Part shown: piece after piece, positions 1 through 5,797 of the stretch
How positions within the stretch are numbered: the first letter of the stretch is position 1
Layout of the letters: each line of letters starts with the position of its first letter
The notes under the pieces: model-generated
Seen by the model: the letters and a program-made list of their open reading frames with translations, nothing else
What the model was told of the DNA's origin: nothing
Database searches by the model: none
Assembly: GCA_018883975.1 (NCBI GenBank)
Contig: JAHLFD010000241.1
Location: 1 to 12,991 of the forward strand
Source: Zhenhengia stercoravium
Lineage (GTDB): Bacteria > Bacillota > Clostridia > Lachnospirales > Cellulosilyticaceae
DNA: 12,991 bases
Direction of reading: 5' to 3'
Made by a program: the position numbers and the translations under genes

Positions 1-140
1 GTACATGCCCTGAAGTTTTTTCAATAGAAGATGATGGTTTAGCAGTTGCTATTGATGGTGAGCTTACAGCCGAAGTTTGTGACGATGCAGAAGCTGCTAA
101 AGATGGCTGTCCAGTAAGTGCTATTGAAATTGAAGCTTAA
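1..140 (+). CDS. 4Fe-4S ferredoxin, C-terminal part (5' end outside window)
   Basis: The frame starting at base 3 reads TCPEVFSIEDDG... and ends ...DGCPVSAIEIEA before the TAA at 138-140. The two Cys-Pro pairs are the third and fourth cluster ligands of single-[4Fe-4S] ferredoxins of the Thermotoga/clostridial type. The extra Cys in EVCDDAEAA falls where Thermotoga-like ferredoxins carry a disulfide cysteine. The CxxC part with the first two ligands lies upstream of the window. Such small acidic proteins carry low-potential electrons in the cytoplasm of anaerobes. The gene is followed at once by a strong hairpin terminator shared with the convergent peptidase gene, so it is probably the last or only gene of its transcript. 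Confidence 0.85.
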   Translation, partial: TCPEVFSIEDDGLAVAIDGELTAEVCDDAEAAKDGCPVSAIEIEA

Positions 141-156
141 GAAACATCTTACATAA

Positions 157-200
157 AAAGAGATAAACTTAGCATATTTGTTAAGTTTATCTCTTTCTTT
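157..200. terminator. Bidirectional intrinsic terminator between ferredoxin and peptidase genes
   Basis: The arm AGAGATAAACTTA (159-171) is perfectly complementary to 182-194, and flanking A/T pairs lengthen the stem to about 15 bp. The loop is about 10 nt. The hairpin is followed by a T-rich run on the forward strand and by an A-rich run (T-rich in reverse) on the other side. It can therefore serve the forward ferredoxin gene and the reverse-strand gene whose stop is at 205. Confidence 0.85.
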
Positions 201-204
201 ATTT

Positions 205-1242
205 TTATCTACAGCCTGATTCCAGAATTTCAAAACTTTTATAGGCACAATTGATTTTTGCCTTTGCTCCATAGGGTAAACAGCACTTAGGCTCACAATG
301 TCCAAAACTTACATTATATAAAAGTGGTAAGTCTTCTCTATTATAGTCTCGAAGTACTTTTAATAAATTTTTTTTATAGGCTTCATAGTAACAGTTATCA
401 TAAGGTTTACCTATTATCATGCCCTGAAGTTCTTGCAAGATGCCCATTTCCCCGTATCTCCTCATATAATGCTCTACCTCACTAGGACTTGGCTTATCTT
501 CCGAAGTCTCCAAAAAGAGGATAGCCCCCTGAAAATCATGAATAGCTGGGAATAACTCCGTCTCACTAATCCAGTCCATAACTTCTATACAGCCCCCTAT
601 GAGCCTTCCTTCTATACTACCTTTGCCCTGCAAAACTTCATAAGGTGTATTCATTTTAAAACGTCTCATCTTCTGCCTATTGACATAATCCCAAAGCAAA
701 TATTCTGAAGTCCACTCTGTAGCAGGTGCAATAATCCCTAAAGAGGTATTATCAAATAAAGCCTTTTTAATCCATTTTCTTGTATACTCAGGTAACACTA
801 CATTTTCTGCAAAATCACTTAAAAGAGCTGGACCATAAAAACTTGAAAGTCCTGCTTTATAACACATATAATGCGTCACTGTGGAATCAGAATACCCTAG
901 AAAAATTTTAGGATGTCTACGAATCACTTCTAAATCTATATAAGGTAGTAGCCTTAGGCTATCATCTCCACCAATACAGCTAAAAATCCCTTTAATGGAA
1001 TCATCTTCAAAGGCCTGCATCAAATCCTGAGCACGCGCCTGTGGATTTTTTCTTAAGTAATCCGCGCCCTTTAATGTGCTGGGCATCTCTACTACTCTTA
1101 GACCAAAGAGCTCCTCTAGCCTTCTCTTTCCCTGTTCATATCGCCATAACAAGTCAGGCTCTCCTGCACCTCCCCAGGACAGACTTACCGTTGCAATTTT
1201 ATCTCCACTTTTTAATTTTTCTGGCTTAATAAGATTAATCAT
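205..1242 (-). CDS. S66 family serine peptidase (LD-carboxypeptidase / MccF-like)
   Basis: Cytoplasmic serine carboxypeptidase of family S66. Members either trim the L,D-linked terminal D-Ala of tetrapeptide muropeptides during wall recycling (LdcA) or hydrolyse microcin-C-like peptidyl adenylates (MccF). Counting from the start chosen here (345 aa), the protein has the expected Ser-Glu-His triad: S118 in FLGYSDST, E245 in ILFLETSED and H315 in SFGHCEPK. The opening KPEKLKSGDKIATVSLSWGG is the usual S66 N-terminus, and the SLSWGG form recalls MccF-like members. The frame stays open to 1338, but ATG at 1240-1242 has AGGAAAGGAAG 7 nt upstream. The extra 32 residues have no ribosome binding site and look like leftover of a decayed upstream gene. 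The exact substrate cannot be told from sequence. Confidence 0.88.
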   Translation of the reverse strand: MINLIKPEKLKSGDKIATVSLSWGGAGEPDLLWRYEQGKRRLEELFGLRVVEMPSTLKGADYLRKNPQARAQDLMQAFEDDSIKGIFSCIGGDDSLRLLPYIDLEVIRRHPKIFLGYSDSTVTHYMCYKAGLSSFYGPALLSDFAENVVLPEYTRKWIKKALFDNTSLGIIAPATEWTSEYLLWDYVNRQKMRRFKMNTPYEVLQGKGSIEGRLIGGCIEVMDWISETELFPAIHDFQGAILFLETSEDKPSPSEVEHYMRRYGEMGILQELQGMIIGKPYDNCYYEAYKKNLLKVLRDYNREDLPLLYNVSFGHCEPKCCLPYGAKAKINCAYKSFEILESGCR

Positions 1243-1467
1243 CTTATCGCTTCCTTTCCTACTCCTTCCCCCAAATACTTCTGCCAAACTCCTATTGTCA
1301 TCCTCCCTAACTTTTATAATCTCATACCATTTCTTCATACTGTAAAAGGTGCCTCATTAAAGGCTTCATAAGGTAAATAATCATCATAGAAAGAGTTTAT
1401 AGCAAGAAACAGATACGTCTGCTAAAACTGTGTATGCACAAGATTTGTTAAAATGCATATACTTCAT
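1243..1467 (-). pseudogene. Decayed small gene or coding remnant upstream of the S66 peptidase
   Basis: Downstream of a good reverse-strand promoter (1509-1537) there is AAGGGGGAATAGA followed by ATG at 1465-1467. It opens a 27-codon frame beginning MKYMHFNKSCAYTV that stops at TGA. In the next frames the sequence still reads like protein: FYDDYLPYEAFNEAPFTV up to a TGA, then YEIIKVREDDNRSLAEVFGG running into the peptidase ribosome binding site. The three pieces follow each other in order but need frame changes, as expected for a gene broken by indels and probably an internal deletion. I do not recognise the family with certainty. It could instead be an untranslated leader with a short upstream ORF. 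The interval 1468-1690 holds only the two divergent promoters. Confidence 0.4.
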
Positions 1468-1508
1468 TCTATTCCCCCTTGTTTTTTAGCGCGCCTATAA
1501 TTATTTAA

Positions 1509-1537
1509 ATTGTATCACTATTAAAACTACTTGTCTA
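1509..1537 (-). promoter_or_regulatory. Sigma-A promoter for the 1467/1242 reverse transcript
   Basis: On the reverse strand TAGACA (forward 1532-1537), a 17-bp spacer and TACAAT (forward 1509-1514) make a near-consensus vegetative promoter. The predicted start is about 35 nt before the ATG at 1467 and about 260 nt before the peptidase start at 1242. It probably drives the peptidase as well as the remnant in between. Confidence 0.6.
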
Positions 1538-1618
1538 ATAATGTATCTCTTTCTTTTGATTTTCAACATCTTTATCCGAACTTTTTATTTTACAAATACA
1601 AAAATGTTCGATTTTTTA

Positions 1619-1647
1619 TTGACTCTTTGAAATTCTGCTTATATAAT
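1619..1647 (+). promoter_or_regulatory. Sigma-A promoter of the secreted nucleosidase gene
   Basis: TTGACT (1619-1624), a 17-bp spacer and a perfect TATAAT (1642-1647). The start of transcription would be near 1654, about 37 nt before the ATG at 1691. AGAGGAG lies about 8 nt before that ATG. This is one of the strongest-looking promoters in the window. Confidence 0.8.
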
Positions 1648-1690
1648 GAGTTCATAGCTAGACGGAATTACAATTAGAGGAGATGAAGAC

Positions 1691-2626
1691 ATGAATAAAT
1701 TAATCAAAAAATCTATGGCACTTTTTGCAGTAGTATCTATGGGCGCAGTTATGATGGGTGCAGCACCAGCAAGTTCAGTTAATAAAGAAGTTATTCCAGC
1801 AGTTCAACTTGTAGAAGCAGTGCAAAGACCACTTCTTATCCAAGGTGCAATGGATGTTGAAACTGAAATCATGATGGCAGCACTTGAAAATACTGAAGAT
1901 ATTACTTTAGGTGTTTGGAAATATACAAAAGGTACATTAAATGGCTACCCTGTAGTAATCTCTAGAACACGTATCGGTATGGTCAATGCAGCAGCTTCTA
2001 CTACACTTGCAATTGAACATTTCAATCCAGTAGCCATCATCAACCAAGGTACAGCTGGTGGCCATGACCCAGAGCTTCACAAATACGATATTGTACTTGG
2101 TAAAGAAGTTGTAAACATGGGTGCATTTAAAACAGACTTTACAGAAAAAGGCGAAGGCATCCACCCAACAACATGGAAACCTATGACACTTGAAATCGTA
2201 GACCAAGAAACTGGAGAATGGACAGAAGTAGGCAGCTTCCCAGCAGATGAAACACTTCTTGCAGCAGCAAATAGTGTAAAAGATACTTATACAAAAGGCA
2301 AAATAGTAGAAGGAACTGTAGGTTCAGCAGATGAATGGAATAAAGAAATTGATCGTATTTTATGGCTCAATGAAACACTTGGCACATCTGCAGAAGAAAT
2401 GGAGACAGCAGCTGCGGCTCAAATCGCAGCAACTTATGACATTCCATTCTTAAGCATCCGTATTTTATCAAACAATGAGGTACATAAAGAAGCTTATGAC
2501 CGTACGACAGGTGAAGACTCTCAAGCTTTCACATTAGAAGTTGCAAAAGCTTATATCAATGACTACTTATTAGCAGAAACTGAAGAAGCTACACTTACAA
2601 CTGAAGCAACAACTAAAACTAAATAA
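1691..2626 (+). CDS. Secreted MTA/SAH-nucleosidase-like protein (PNP/UDP phosphorylase fold)
   Basis: 311 aa. Residues 1-28 form a Sec signal peptide: KLIKK, a hydrophobic core, then APAS as likely cleavage area, with no lipobox Cys. The mature part matches MTA/SAH nucleosidase: GAMDVETE (52-59, E57 equivalent to catalytic E12 of the E. coli enzyme), NQGTAGG (118-124) and EEMETAAAAQ (235-244, E238 equivalent to the ribose-binding E174). The position of catalytic Asp197 reads Asn: IRILSNNE, N261. The tail from about 295 is Thr/Glu-rich and low in complexity. Known relatives cleave the glycosidic bond of 5'-methylthioadenosine or S-adenosylhomocysteine in the cytoplasm. An exported form with Asp to Asn suggests altered or scavenging nucleoside specificity, which is inference. 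The gene is monocistronic with its own promoter and terminator. Confidence 0.85.
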   Translation: MNKLIKKSMALFAVVSMGAVMMGAAPASSVNKEVIPAVQLVEAVQRPLLIQGAMDVETEIMMAALENTEDITLGVWKYTKGTLNGYPVVISRTRIGMVNAAASTTLAIEHFNPVAIINQGTAGGHDPELHKYDIVLGKEVVNMGAFKTDFTEKGEGIHPTTWKPMTLEIVDQETGEWTEVGSFPADETLLAAANSVKDTYTKGKIVEGTVGSADEWNKEIDRILWLNETLGTSAEEMETAAAAQIAATYDIPFLSIRILSNNEVHKEAYDRTTGEDSQAFTLEVAKAYINDYLLAETEEATLTTEATTKTK

Positions 2627-2650
2627 TATACACTCTATAAAATCTAAAAT

Positions 2651-2684
2651 AAAAAACACAAGGCTATTTAGCCCTGTGTTTTTT
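2651..2684. terminator. Bidirectional terminator after the secreted nucleosidase gene
   Basis: AAAAAACACAAGGCT (2651-2665) pairs with 2670-2684 in a 15-bp stem with one mismatch (2661/2674) and a 4-nt loop. It has poly-A on one side and poly-T on the other, so it can end both the forward gene (stop at 2626) and the reverse GNAT operon (stop at 2701). Confidence 0.85.
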
Positions 2685-2700
2685 ACAATTTATCAAATTT

Positions 2701-3144
2701 TTACTGTAGTTTCTTTATAAATCTAATCTGTTCCTTTTCTGAATCATATCCTCGTGAGCGGTAAAAGGTATGTGCATCTCTCCTTATCTTCCCAGAGTTT
2801 AGTCTCACACCAGATGCACCAGTCTCCTTAGCCCACTCCTCTACCGCATTTAATAGCCTTGTGCCTATCCCTTTTCTTTTATAATCCCTTAGCACTGCAA
2901 ACCCTAGTAGGTTTTTCATAGATGGATAATAAAGTACCTCATAGTTCTCCGCATGTATATAACCCACGACTTTCTCATCACAAAGGGCTACAAATACTTT
3001 CTCCCTCTCACTTGCAAGGGCAGCTTGCAATTTTACTTTAAGAAGCTCTTCACCACATGCATAACCTAACTCATACTGCGTAATCTGACCAATTGCATGG
3101 TAATCTGAAATGAAACCTTCCCTAATTTGTATATTCATATACAC
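2701..3144 (-). CDS. GNAT family N-acetyltransferase (second gene of pair)
   Basis: 147 aa, a single GNAT domain that uses acetyl-CoA to acetylate an unknown amine. The acetyl-CoA pyrophosphate loop is visible at RDYKRKGIGTRLL (86-98, G92-x-G94), followed by helix VEEWAKETGA and the late motif HTFYRSRGY (125-133), where the Tyr is the usual general acid. The start is GTG at 3142-3144 with AAGGGG about 7-8 nt upstream. The ATG two codons later is too far from this site. The gene begins 11 bp after the stop of the GNAT gene at 3156, so the two are co-transcribed. No substrate can be inferred. Confidence 0.8.
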   Translation of the reverse strand: MYMNIQIREGFISDYHAIGQITQYELGYACGEELLKVKLQAALASEREKVFVALCDEKVVGYIHAENYEVLYYPSMKNLLGFAVLRDYKRKGIGTRLLNAVEEWAKETGASGVRLNSGKIRRDAHTFYRSRGYDSEKEQIRFIKKLQ

Positions 3145-3155
3145 TCATCTTCCCC

Positions 3156-3647
3156 TTAATCCTCTATCTTCAATTCATAAAGAGCCATTGCCCTACCATT
3201 TCCAAGCTCTACTTTTCTTACAATCTCAAACCCTAGCCCTATATAAATTTCTTTCATTTTTTCTTCGTCTAAGCCTGTATCTAATCTTAGATACTTAATA
3301 CCTCTCTTACGGCACACTTCTTTTGCAAAGTCAATCATCTTCTTTGGCATACCCATACCGCTGTATGCTCTTCTCACACAGAGTTTATGTATATAACCTG
3401 CCTCATTTATACCAGCATCTGCCCACCATTCCTTATCAGACCATTGTAAAATCATACAACACGCATCTACACCATCCACTTGCCCTATACAAAAGTCTGC
3501 CTCGCTCACCTCTGCTGTTAAAAGTTCCTCCCTTGTAAGCCATTCATCTAACCATACTCTATGCCCAGCAGACCGTCCCCATGTGGCTACCTCTTTCATG
3601 ATCCAAATAGCACGGTCCACTTCTCCTTGAATAACTGTGAAAGTCAT
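3156..3647 (-). CDS. GNAT family N-acetyltransferase (first gene of pair)
   Basis: 163 aa. The GNAT core is seen as YIHKLCVRRAYSGMGM (85-100), with the G97-x-G99 acetyl-CoA loop, the helix PKKMIDFAKEVCRKRG, the strand IKYLRLDTG (117-125) and the closing GLGFE (137-141). The N-terminal part carries an unusual Cys-Cys/Trp-rich strand (DACCMILQWSDKEWW). ATG at 3645-3647 is preceded by AAAGGAGATG. It is the leading gene of a two-gene reverse operon with the GNAT at 2701-3144; the two proteins differ too much to be a recent tandem duplicate. Its start codon is only about 30-40 bp from the left edge of a foreign-looking segment, so its native promoter may have been lost or replaced. Confidence 0.82.
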   Translation of the reverse strand: MTFTVIQGEVDRAIWIMKEVATWGRSAGHRVWLDEWLTREELLTAEVSEADFCIGQVDGVDACCMILQWSDKEWWADAGINEAGYIHKLCVRRAYSGMGMPKKMIDFAKEVCRKRGIKYLRLDTGLDEEKMKEIYIGLGFEIVRKVELGNGRAMALYELKIED

Positions 3648-3737
3648 ATTAACATCTCCTTTGTTTTATCTTAAAAATTCCTAAAAGTGCTTCCCGAGAG
3701 GGCAGCACACCGCCTGTTTTGTTACCCAAGGTTTCCA

Positions 3738-3795
3738 AAGGGGCTTGCCCCTTGTCACACGACTTTGCGAAGCAAAGTGTAGTGTGTTGTACACT
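3738..3795. repeat. Cluster of three small inverted repeats (possible transfer-origin or mobile-element remnant)
   Basis: AAGGGGC-TT-GCCCCTT (3738-3753) is a perfect 7-bp stem. It is followed by ACTTTGC-GAA-GCAAAGT (3762-3778) and then AGTGT-GTTGT-ACACT (3781-3795). Three palindromes within 60 bp and no coding frame suggest a structured DNA or RNA site. I have the impression of similar sequence near the mobilisation region of clostridial conjugative elements, but cannot verify it. The first hairpins might also act as a transcription end for the reverse gene at 3909, although no T-run follows. Confidence 0.4.
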
Positions 3796-3908
3796 CTATC
3801 GGCGTTGCCTAAAAAAAGCCGTTGACTGGTCTACCCGTTTTTACTATCTATCGTACAGGCTGAATTAACGATTGTTCATATAGAGTTTCAAGTTTATTTA
3901 GCGAGTTT

Positions 3909-4508
3909 TCAATCCCCCATGTATACAGGATAGCGGTATTTATCTTCCTCTGTGATTTTTCTCATCACTCTGCAAGGTACACCAACGGCAATTACATTGC
4001 TTGGTATGGATTTTGAAACCACACTTCCTGCTCCGATAACTGAATTATCTCCAATGGTTACCCCCGCGAGAATAGTTGCCCCTGCCCCAATCCAAACATT
4101 ATTGCCGATGGTAATCGGCTTTGCGATTTCCATACCTGCCTTGCGTTGTTCTGGGTCGATGGCATGTTCGGCGGTTGTAAAACAACAGTTCGGAGCAATA
4201 AAAACATTGTCTCCGAATGATACTTCTGCTCCGTCTGTAATGATCAGATTATGGTTTGCATAAAAATAATCGCCAACAGAAATGTTATATCCGTAATCAC
4301 ACCAAAACGGTGGGGTAAATATTACGTTTTCTCCCATTCTGCCTAATATTTCAGCAAGCATTTTTCGCTGAGTTTCCCGGTCGTTTGGACTCAGCTGATT
4401 ATACCTGTAACATTTTTCTTTGCATTTACTGATTTCTGCTTCTAACTCAGGATTATAACACGCCTGAAACAAATAATTTATAGGGACTTTTGCTTTAGCT
4501 TTCATCAT
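3909..4508 (-). CDS. Maltose/galactoside-type O-acetyltransferase (left-handed beta-helix)
   Basis: About 199 aa. The N-terminus carries the short helical domain of maltose/galactoside acetyltransferases, RYNQLSPNDRETQRKML. It is followed by the marker PPFWCDYGYNISVGD and then hexapeptide repeats such as ITIGNNVWIGAGATILAGV and VTIGDNSVIGAGSVV. The catalytic His is in TTAEHAIDP (H115 counted from this start). Such trimeric cytoplasmic enzymes acetylate the 6-hydroxyl of sugars or other acceptors with acetyl-CoA. The frame is open to a TTG at 4526, but AGGAG lies 5 nt before ATG 4506-4508 and 8 nt before ATG 4503-4505, so one of these is the start. It lies between the hairpin block and the broken recombinase and may be element cargo or a resident gene. 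Confidence 0.85.
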   Translation of the reverse strand: MMKAKAKVPINYLFQACYNPELEAEISKCKEKCYRYNQLSPNDRETQRKMLAEILGRMGENVIFTPPFWCDYGYNISVGDYFYANHNLIITDGAEVSFGDNVFIAPNCCFTTAEHAIDPEQRKAGMEIAKPITIGNNVWIGAGATILAGVTIGDNSVIGAGSVVSKSIPSNVIAVGVPCRVMRKITEEDKYRYPVYMGD

Positions 4509-4558
4509 CTTCGCTCCTATCTTCAATGTATATGGTTAAAACTTGGCAATAGTAAAAA

Positions 4559-4831
4559 ACAGCCGTTATCTTCCAGCCAAACTCTCCATGATCCAACTTG
4601 CCTCCCGTGAATGTGAAAATAGCAGAATTGGATGGGATCAAGCAGGAGCTTGTGAAGTAGATAGCAGAGTTGACCGCGGAATCCATCAGCCCGGAACAGG
4701 TCAGGTAGATTTCCGGCTACCTGGACACTTGGGATAGTGTAGCCTTTGGTGACAAGCGGCGGGTGGTGGATTTAATGATTACCACCATAGCCAACGCAAC
4801 CGACAGCTTGAACATTACATGGAAAATCTGA
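4559..4831 (+). pseudogene. C-terminal remnant of a large serine recombinase (3 in-frame stops)
   Basis: One frame from 4559 to the TGA at 4829-4831 reads TAVIFQPNSP-stop-SNLPPVNVKIAELDGIKQELVK-stop-IAELTAESISPEQVR-stop-ISGYLDTWDSVAFGDKRRVVDL..., ending LNITWKI. The coiled-coil stretch followed by W-x-S-hxFxDKRRVV and a final ITWKI is the usual C-terminus of large serine recombinases of Tn4451/Tn5397-type elements. The stops are TGA 4589-4591, TAG 4658-4660 and TAG 4706-4708. Each is explained by a single C-to-T change (CGA to TGA, CAG to TAG twice). The catalytic and DNA-binding domains are missing, so the fragment is inactive. The 64-codon frame that overlaps it from 4543 is only a shifted reading of the same bases. 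Confidence 0.72.
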
Positions 4832-4931
4832 CGGGCATAACACACCCCGTCAGACCGTTACCCTGTGTAGCTTCTTGTAAACTGTACTTTACTATTGTTT
4901 AAATTTATTTATTAGATGATTTTATTATAGC

Positions 4932-4972
4932 ATAAAACAAGGGATAAGCCTAAAGCTTATCCCTTGTTTTAT
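4932..4972. terminator. Strong terminator of the kdu operon (perfect 18-bp stem)
   Basis: ATAAAACAAGGGATAAGC (4932-4949) and 4955-4972 are perfectly complementary around a 5-nt CTAAA loop. In the reverse direction the hairpin follows the stop at 4988 and ends in TTTTAT. It is nearly symmetric and can also stop readthrough from the element scar to its left. Confidence 0.9.
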
Positions 4973-4987
4973 CTTATCTATTATGTT

Positions 4988-5785
4988 CTACTCTTGTGAA
5001 TCTAGCTCAGCGCCATATACTTCTAACTGTGATAAGGCCGGAAATGGTGAAGGGTCATCTGCCTTAATTAAATCACCAAGCTCTAACCACTCTATACATT
5101 TTTTCTCAAATCTTATCTCATGTGCCTGATCTGTCTTTTCTAAGTCCCATACAAGTGTGCTACCATCTGAGAATTTAAAAGTCACCTGATTCCACCAAGC
5201 ATCATGTGGGAAATCAGCTCTTGTGTACATCCTAATGTAATCAACACACACTTTTCTACCAAAATCTATTTTCATACATGCATTAGGATCTCTATTAATG
5301 CCCCATGATTCATAAGGCCAATAGCCATGAGAATGATTTTCACAGTTACCATTAATGGCATTTTTCGCTGCAAATACAGATTCTCCTCTAGTTTCAACGT
5401 TGGCACTAGCATGTGGGAAGCAGATTACTTCACCATGTTGATCATATTTATTGAGTGCTAGATTTTTGTAAGCCTCTCTTTCCTCATGAGTAGCTTCTCT
5501 TATTTTAAGCACATGTATCTGTCCGCTAAAAGCTTTAGGTGAATAGCAAACCTTCTTTTCTCCAAAAGGCACTTCATAGCGTAAGATACCTTTTTGCAGA
5601 TAGACAAAGGATTCCCCAATAGCATCATCTAGCTGTAAAACACAAAAGAGGTTCTCTTTATCACTTTCTACAATAAGTGTATCCCCTTCTTGATAGGCAT
5701 TTTCATAGACAAGGCTAACTTCTTTATTCCCTTGATTTTGGGCAAGTATATGCCCCTTTCTATCTTCAATTCCAATTGTAAACAT
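4988..5785 (-). CDS. Cytoplasmic discoidin (F5/8C)-like protein of the kdu operon, function unknown
   Basis: 265 aa, no signal peptide or membrane segment. Residues 1-105 are beta-rich without a clear family. Residues about 107-262 resemble an F5/8 type C (galactose-binding-like) domain: NLALNKYD, then ASANVETRGESVFAAKNAINGN, the aromatic cluster HGYWPYESWGINRDPNA, KIDFGRKVCVDYIRMYTRADFPHDAWWNQ, FSDGST and a final LEVYG. Such domains usually bind carbohydrate outside the cell; here one sits in the cytoplasm. ATG 5783-5785 follows AAAAGGAGAT, 12 bp after the kduD stop, so it is the third gene of the kduI-kduD operon. That position suggests a job with unsaturated uronates or their oligomers, such as a binding protein or an unrecognised enzyme, but no catalytic residue can be named. 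Confidence 0.78.
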   Translation of the reverse strand: MFTIGIEDRKGHILAQNQGNKEVSLVYENAYQEGDTLIVESDKENLFCVLQLDDAIGESFVYLQKGILRYEVPFGEKKVCYSPKAFSGQIHVLKIREATHEEREAYKNLALNKYDQHGEVICFPHASANVETRGESVFAAKNAINGNCENHSHGYWPYESWGINRDPNACMKIDFGRKVCVDYIRMYTRADFPHDAWWNQVTFKFSDGSTLVWDLEKTDQAHEIRFEKKCIEWLELGDLIKADDPSPFPALSQLEVYGAELDSQE

Positions 5786-5797
5786 TTTAATCTCCTT

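Larger units (their letters stand above)
3680..4870. mobile_element. Probable scar of an integrative element (boundaries approximate)
   Basis: Three things set this stretch apart. A non-coding hairpin-rich block (about 3690-3800) has more G+C than other intergenic DNA here. An O-acetyltransferase gene in the middle could be cargo. At the right is a nonsense-riddled end of a serine recombinase; in Tn4451/Tn5397/Tn1549-like elements the recombinase gene typically lies next to one element end. The stretches 3860-3908 and 4832-4931 hold nothing I can name. No terminal repeats or target duplication are certain, because large serine recombinases leave only very short identities. The edges given are judged by eye. 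Confidence 0.4.

Noticed and set aside
39..305. 88-codon reverse frame across the ferredoxin end and terminator
   Set aside because: It runs through the bidirectional terminator and overlaps both the ferredoxin and peptidase coding ends; its composition is that of an antisense shadow.
1243..1338. N-terminal extension of the S66 peptidase to the ATG at 1338
   Set aside because: It has no ribosome binding site, the 32 residues are absent from the usual S66 start, and ATG 1240-1242 has a strong Shine-Dalgarno.
2701..3647. The adjacent GNAT genes as a toxin-antitoxin (acetyltransferase toxin) pair
   Set aside because: GNAT toxins pair with a small ribbon-helix-helix antitoxin; here both proteins are acetyltransferases and no DNA-binding partner is present.
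3822..3850. TTGACT with 17-bp spacing to TATCTA as a forward promoter
   Set aside because: The -10 matches only 3 of 6 positions and no forward gene follows; the DNA downstream is the end of the reverse acetyltransferase gene.
4543..4737. 64-codon forward frame MAIVKNSRYLPAK... upstream of the kdu terminator
   Set aside because: It is a shifted reading of the serine recombinase remnant, whose true frame ends in the family-typical ITWKI at 4831.
3662..4976. 13-bp direct repeat TTGTTTTATCTTA at 3662-3674 and 4964-4976 flanking the foreign segment, as a target duplication
   Set aside because: The right copy is the arm and tail of the kdu operon terminator, whose other arm lies on its element-facing side, so it cannot be a clean insertion boundary. 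The sequence is also AT-rich.
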